Assembly (NCBI GenBank): GCA_017871115.1
Contig: JAFCIZ010000005.1
Coordinates: 5,573,501-5,637,500, forward strand
Direction of reading: 5' to 3'
DNA from: Cunninghamella blakesleeana
Taxonomy: Eukaryota > Mucoromycota > Mucoromycetes > Mucorales > Cunninghamellaceae
Length of the DNA stretch: 64,000 bases
Below, piece by piece: positions 58,765 through 64,000 of the stretch (the stretch's first letter is position 1; every line of letters begins with the position of its first letter). Position numbers and translations under genes: made by a program. Below the pieces are notes generated by a model that was not told the DNA's origin, ran no database searches, and saw nothing but the letters and a program-made list of their open reading frames with translations.

Positions 58765-59832
58765 TCATAGAGTCATTTGATAATACGCCAGTGTTATTGC
58801 CTTCATTTTCTTTTCTTCTCTCTTAAAAAAACTATTCATATTATTTACTTCACAGATATATATATATCATATGTTAACATAATGTATTCAAAAACATATT
58901 TATCATTCATTTTTTTTATATAAATATATTAATTTTTATATTTCTTATATAGTTTTACTTTATTTTTATCACATCAGTTTTTAATTTTCATTAAATAAAA
59001 AATCATGCTTAACAAAACCAACATAGAACAACTTCTACTGAGTATTGACTGTTAATGTTTAAACATTATAACCTAGTAACTGAAAGGTTAACATCTTGGT
59101 TAAGTGAATTGACTAAAATATCAAATGTTACTTAATTATAACTAAATTATAAAAATGATAATTTTTTTAATGGAATAATGTTTAAAACTATATTGTTTAT
59201 TCGCATGTAAAAAGTAAATTATTAAAATAAATATAATAAAAATAATATTTATTATAAAAGGCATTGTCTCCAATATAAAAAATACATACAAAAAAATCAT
59301 TTTTGAAGTTTTTATAAAAAAACAATTGGCCATAGACAATTTTTTGAACTTTTTACTATTTTATTCTCTATCTTAAAATAATGGTTTTATGGTTTTATAA
59401 GATATTACAAGTGAGGTGATGGAAAGTTTATAAAAAAAGATAGCATATCTTTTTATGACCCAAAAGATCATAGAGTACATGCATAATGAATTTATATAAT
59501 ATATAAAGACTATTATAATTGCCATTATTATTTTTTGATTTTATTTTTTAATTTTATTAAAATATAAATTGAATGTATGTAAGATTGTATATGTATATTT
59601 ACAAAGGAGATAGAGTAAAAAAATAATAGAAATAAAAATAAAAAATAAAAAATAAGGATAAATCAAGCGCGTATCGGAATTTGATAAAGGTATTTGAAAA
59701 TAAAATAAAAAAAAGGTAAATAAAATACTGAAAGGATAATTATTAAGAGAATAATCATATAATATTGTACAAAAAAAAGAATGAATAATAAAAATGAAGA
59801 GAATGAAATAATATTTTTTTCTTTTTTTTTTT
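58765..59832. other. convergent 3' spacer, 1.07 kb
   Basis: 3' flanks of pescadillo and the kinesin. It contains the related pair GTTAATGTTTAAACATTA at 59051-59068, which centres on the palindrome TAATGTTTAAACATTA, plus T/A-rich runs. Frames at 59142-59339 and 59541-59861 are Ile/Phe/Tyr noise. No other feature seen. Confidence 0.5.
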
Positions 59833-62800
59833 TTAAATAAAAAGTAAAACGGCAAAAGCAATCAAGACAACCCATGATCCATTTTGAAGATATAAGTATC
59901 GCCATATTAATTCAAATATATGATCCATAGTACCGGGTCGTGATAGTGATTGTATTGGTGTTGTTGTTGTTGGAGTAATAATTGCTTGGGTTTTTAATTG
60001 AAGATCATTTATTTGTTTCTCTTTTTCAGCGTCGGCGATAGATTTTTTAAGTGCATTTTCGACATTTATTAGTTTCATTTGTACTTCATTTAATTTCATG
60101 CTATAAATTGAGTTTCTGTCACGTTCTTTTTCAAGTTCAGTTTTAGTATCTTGTAATTGTTGTTCCAAAATAGCGATGTTTTTATTTAATTGTTCAATCA
60201 TGTCATTATCCTTATCATTAGCATCATCCTCTATTACTTCTTTATCTTTATCTTCACTCTCTTCATTTTCTTCTTGTATTGATTGGACCATATCTAAGAG
60301 CTTTTCTTCTTCAGAATTTTTACTTAGTAAGCGTTTATAGTCTTCTAATTGTTGAGTCAACTTTTCTTTGATTTGTTCATCAGCCTCATGTCTTGCTTCG
60401 AATAATACTACTTTAGCTTCCGAAGCAATCAACCGTTCTTTATAGTCAGCCACCATGGTTTCAATTTCAGTCCAACGTTTTGTAAGTGCAACAATATCTT
60501 TGCTATATTTTTTTAATTGAGTAGATTGTTCTTCATTGATACGCTGAGTATCTAACAATGCTGTTTCTAGGTCTTGGATCATGTTGTTTTTTTCAGCCAA
60601 ATTGTTTTGTGCTTTGGTGAGACGATCTTCCAAGTTTTCTAAATTACGGGATTTTTCTTCGAGTTCAAGTTGATGTTTTCCTATTGCTACTGTTAACTGC
60701 TGTTCACATTGATACACTACATCTTCCATGCTTCCACTCAATAATACACTTTCATCATCTTCATCATCTGCTGATACATCTGTCTGTTTATTTTCCTAAC
60801 AATAAATAAATGAAATATATATATATATATATATGTTTTACGTATAAGTATTTATTTTGATATTCCAAATCCAATATTATATTGTTTTTTAATCAACACT
60901 TTTTTCTCTTTTCTATTTTATTTACCTTTGAATTTAGACTTGATTTTTTGCTAGTAAGAATGAGACCAAGTAGATGAGATAGCCTATAAAAAAATAAGTT
61001 TAAATAAAAAAAAGAATAGGAAATAAGAATAGGAAAATATAATAAATATTATTTTATTAGTATTATTGTTTTGATATTATTTATTTATATAGTTTACCTT
61101 TCTCTTGTTTCTGCTTCTTTCTGGATGTAATAATCAATATTGTGGGAGTCGGCCATTTATATATATAGTGGATGAATACAAAATGTTAATAAAAGAAAAT
61201 ACGTGTATATATAATATATAAAGAAAAAAATAAAAGTGAAAGAAAAATAATAAATAGAAAAAAAAAAGGGGGGGAGAGTTATTATTTTTATTTTTTTGGG
61301 GTGGGAGTATTGTAAGACAGCTTTTTCTATTATTGTTAATATAAATTTTACCTCCGTTTTTTCTTGCATTTGTGTTTGGAGTTTAACTATCTGTTCTTTA
61401 TAATTTTGAAGTCGAGAATGTTGCGTGACCTATATAAAAAATAAACAATATAATCATATATATATATATATATATATACAAATAAATATATAATCAAAAT
61501 AACATTTCTTTTTAATCTTCATTTTTCATATCAATGCTATACCCTTGTGATCACCGGCCTTGTTTCAATTTTTTTAACATTTTGAGCAAATCGTAAAGTA
61601 TTCATTGATTCTTCTTTCGATCCAACATCAGGATTAATAGTACACACAACGGCTACTCGAGCATTACCAGAAAGTGATGTTTGTAAAATTCTTGTTAATT
61701 TAGAATCACGGTAGGGGATATGAGATGATCTTTATTCATGTAGAAATAGAAATATATAAAATAATAACAATAAAGTTAATAGTGATATATAGGACTATGA
61801 ATATACATATATATTAATTTGATTGCCATTTACCCATTAATTAAACTTGTAATTACTTTTCCTAAAGTTAACAAACTACAAAAGAAAAAGAAGGAAAAAT
61901 TAAAATTAAAATTGATGTTAATATTGGAATTTTTTTTATCCATCAATAATTACGTGTATACAAATGTATTTGTAAATACCTTTTATTAATATGAGAGCCT
62001 TCATGTCGTCGATCAAGATCGGATGCTACTTTTTCAGATCCAGCCAAATCAATCAAGTTCTAAAATAATAGTTTATAATAAAAAAACAAATGTTTATTTA
62101 ATACATATTATGTTAGTAATTTTTTATATTCATTAATTCCTCTAATTTATTTTGCTATTACCAGTTTTGATAAACGGACAGGGTCTAACGATGATAACTT
62201 GGATTTACTTTCAATGATCTATAATAACAATAAGGGAATAGAGAAAATAAAAAAAAAATGAGAAAGAGTAATTTAATTGAATGTCATGCAATATTATAAT
62301 AACAATAATAATAGTATAAATATAACATAAACCAACCAATTGAAAGATAGTGTGGGACCGACTACTTTGAGCATTAAAATCTGTGGCACTTATATGTCTT
62401 CGCTCTATGTATAAATATAGAAAAAAAAAAGTGAGAGAGGGAGAGAATATATAAATAAACAAATAAACAATTTTAACACCTGATATTCTTTTGTTTATTG
62501 GCTATTTACCTTGGCCATTTTTAATATAATCCAACACCTCTTTTTCAGTTGTTACAGGTAATGTTTTTAATCCTTCTACAATAACATCCTAAAAAAACAA
62601 TAAATAAAGAAAAAACGAAATGAATTTTTATTAATATTATTTACAATCAATAAATTAAACAGAATTAAAAATTATATATATATATATATATATACTTACA
62701 TTTTTATGTGTTCTAATTTCTAAAGAACTCGTTTCTTGCTCAGAGTTTAAAAGATCTTTAATTTTTTCATTGTAGATTTCTAAATAAGAGACTTGTAACA

Positions 62801-64000
62801 AAAATTCACGATCTAAAGCCTAGAATATAAATAAATAAATAAATAAAAATAAAGATTTATAAATTTATGATATACGTAACAATAAAGGGGAGATTTATAT
62901 ATCTATTTATCTATAATTTTATATTTTAATGTCATTGTTTATTTACTTCATCTTCAATCCAAGCAAAAACATCATGTATTGCTTTAGGAATCACGCCCGG
63001 TTCTTCATCGGTACCTAAAATAAACAAATATATATATATATTAATAATGAGAATAAACTTCATCTAAATATATTGATCATGCATAATCTATTCCATACCA
63101 GTCTAGATAGTGTGAATATAACAATAAAATAAATAAGGTTTCTTTTGTTAAAAAAAAGTAGTAATGGTTTCTTGTTCTTTTTAATCATTATCTTTTTCTT
63201 TTTCTATTAAAATTACCATTGTCTATAAATATAATATAAAAAATAAAGTATATAAAAGTTAATAAATTTTGATTATTTATTTATTTATATTTATATACTA
63301 GAAGCTTATATATATCAATTGAGACTTACGTAAGTTTTTCCGCTATTTGTTATCCCATATGCAAAAACAGTACCTAAAATAAAATAAAACATATACACAA
63401 AAAATAAAAAATAAGGAGTAGGGGGGGGTTATGTTATAAAAAATAAAACTAAATGTTTGATAAATATTAAAAAATTGATATTAATATTTTTATTACCATT
63501 ATATCCCTCCATAGTTGACCTAAAAATAAAAAATAGTAATAATAGTATAGGATGATAATAAATACACAGTCTTTTCTTTATATATATACTACCTATGATA
63601 ATATTTTTATCCATTACCTAACCAAAGCTTGTATTCCAGACTCATACACTGCATTATTATCTGTACCCTCAATAACTTTATCTATATATATGTATGTATG
63701 TGTATGGTTGTTTGTATTTAATAATAATTTTAATAATAAAAAAGATTAGAATAATAATAATAATAATAATATATATATATGCATGTTTAATATTTCTTCT
63801 TCTTATTATTATTGCTATGTATATATACCATATTCAAAAACAGTAGAGTTGGCATCGTTTATTTGTATGGTTCCATTTTCAAGTGACACCTGCCAATTAA
63901 TTGTTTCATTGTTACTTTTATTCATTTTATTATTTTTATTTTTATCAGAAGCTGAGGTAGTAGCTGCAGGACGGCAGCGAATCATTACTTGAATATTTTC
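59833..64000 (-). CDS. kinesin-7 (CENP-E-like) motor with C-terminal membrane anchor (5' end outside window)
   Basis: Plus-end type kinesin by motor similarity. Eighteen exons: 64000-63829, 63681-63618, 63519-63497, 63373-63330, 63222-63217, 63102-63099, 63014-62947, 62819-62700, 62588-62510, 62404-62337, 62218-62162, 62059-61980, 61875-61834, 61729-61543, 61429-61352, 61120-61098, 60983-60926 and 60795-59833; 711 residues in frame from the edge. The motor has ENIQVMIRCRP, the P-loop GITNSGKT, YTMTGTDEEPGVIPKAIHDV, SSRSHTIFQL (switch I), LIDLAGSEK (switch II), HIPYRDSKLTR and NTLRFAQNVKKI. A long coiled coil follows (about 430-690). The last residues, NGSWVVLIAFAVLLFI, form a hydrophobic tail-anchor-like segment. 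The exon 16 start uses a CATCCAG acceptor; an ATG at 61156 is not needed. Confidence 0.9.
63099..63222 (-). other. tandem microexons of 6 nt and 4 nt in the kinesin motor
   Basis: Exon 63222-63217 is ACAATG (acceptor TTTATAG, donor GTAATT) and exon 63102-63099 is ACTG (acceptor ATCTAG, donor GTATGG). Together they turn KTY plus GTDEEPG into K-T-Y-T-M-T-G-T-D-E, the segment directly after the P-loop, where CENP-E-type motors have T-Y-T-M-x-G. Leaving out the 4-nt exon shifts the frame into a stop; leaving out the 6-nt exon drops the Thr-Met pair. Strong by frame and homology, no transcript evidence. Confidence 0.8.

Noticed and set aside
59142..59861. Minus-strand frames of 65-106 codons between pescadillo and kinesin
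   Set aside because: Phe/Ile/Tyr-rich composition without conserved blocks, one overlapping the end of the kinesin gene.
61154..61156. ATG (MADSHN...) as a separate start for the coiled-coil and tail part of the kinesin
   Set aside because: A CATCCAG acceptor at 61121-61127 joins the upstream exon to the coil in phase, giving one continuous kinesin; no promoter-like spacing is present.

Overview
The window is a gene-dense piece of an extremely AT-rich nuclear genome. Most protein-coding genes are split by short introns (about 60-200 nt, usually GTAAN or GTATN to TAG). Intergenic DNA is made of poly(dA), poly(dT) and TA or AAT runs, and proteins carry long Asn, Gln, Ser and Thr tracts. Gene content is fungal: an Ssk1 response regulator, a white-collar-2-like PAS/GATA factor, a Con7-type zinc finger, a Pho85-type (PCL) cyclin, a HET-domain protein, monopolin Csm1/Pcs1 and a Ste13/Dap2-type dipeptidyl aminopeptidase. 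Together with one clear U12-type AT-AC intron, which most Dikarya have lost, this suggests an early-diverging fungus, most likely Mucoromycota (Mucorales-like). The species cannot be named from the sequence alone. Layout, left to right. 1-2789 (+) 3' part of SSK1. 3764-4768 and 7317-7868 (+) two low-complexity proteins of unknown function. 8274-10742 (-) RBR ubiquitin ligase. 11425-12962 (-) Con7-like factor. 14171-16397 (-) CUE-like/CCCH protein. 18701-19223 (+) secreted double-psi beta-barrel protein. 19474-21319 (-) DHHC palmitoyltransferase. 21320-23618 holds no intact gene but decayed coding pieces. 23619-24641 (-) thymidylate synthase, divergent from 24851-26718 (+) Csm1/Pcs1. 27286-30456 (+) large polyQ protein with a FAR1-like block. 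31446-32195 (-) small protein with a PP1-docking-like motif. 35277-36765 (+) WC-2-like factor. 39457-40861 (+) PCL cyclin. 41269-41806 (-) thioredoxin. 42296-46677 (-) dipeptidyl aminopeptidase. 47426-49294 (-) HET protein. 49867-52846 (-) CLASRP/SWAP-like splicing regulator. 53168-53836 (-) Yippee. 54142-55068 (-) ABHD10-like hydrolase, divergent from 55240-55675 (+) a 91-aa protein. 55879-56268 (-) ribosomal protein uS8, divergent from 56735-58764 (+) pescadillo. 59833-64000 (-) a kinesin-7-like motor that runs off the right edge. Themes: signalling and transcription factors sit in wide AT-rich spacers on the left and centre, while housekeeping genes (ribosome biogenesis, splicing, protein turnover) are packed on the right. 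Thymidylate synthase and Csm1 share a short bidirectional promoter with a TTTCGCGT element, and uS8 and pescadillo share another, so both look like co-regulated pairs. Exon joins given here were assembled by hand from splice signals, reading-frame continuity and family motifs; they are inferences, but in every multi-exon gene the summed lengths stay in frame. The most notable findings are the U12-type intron in the splicing regulator, tandem microexons of 6 and 4 nt in the kinesin P-loop region, and a 12-nt microexon carrying the catalytic core of the palmitoyltransferase.
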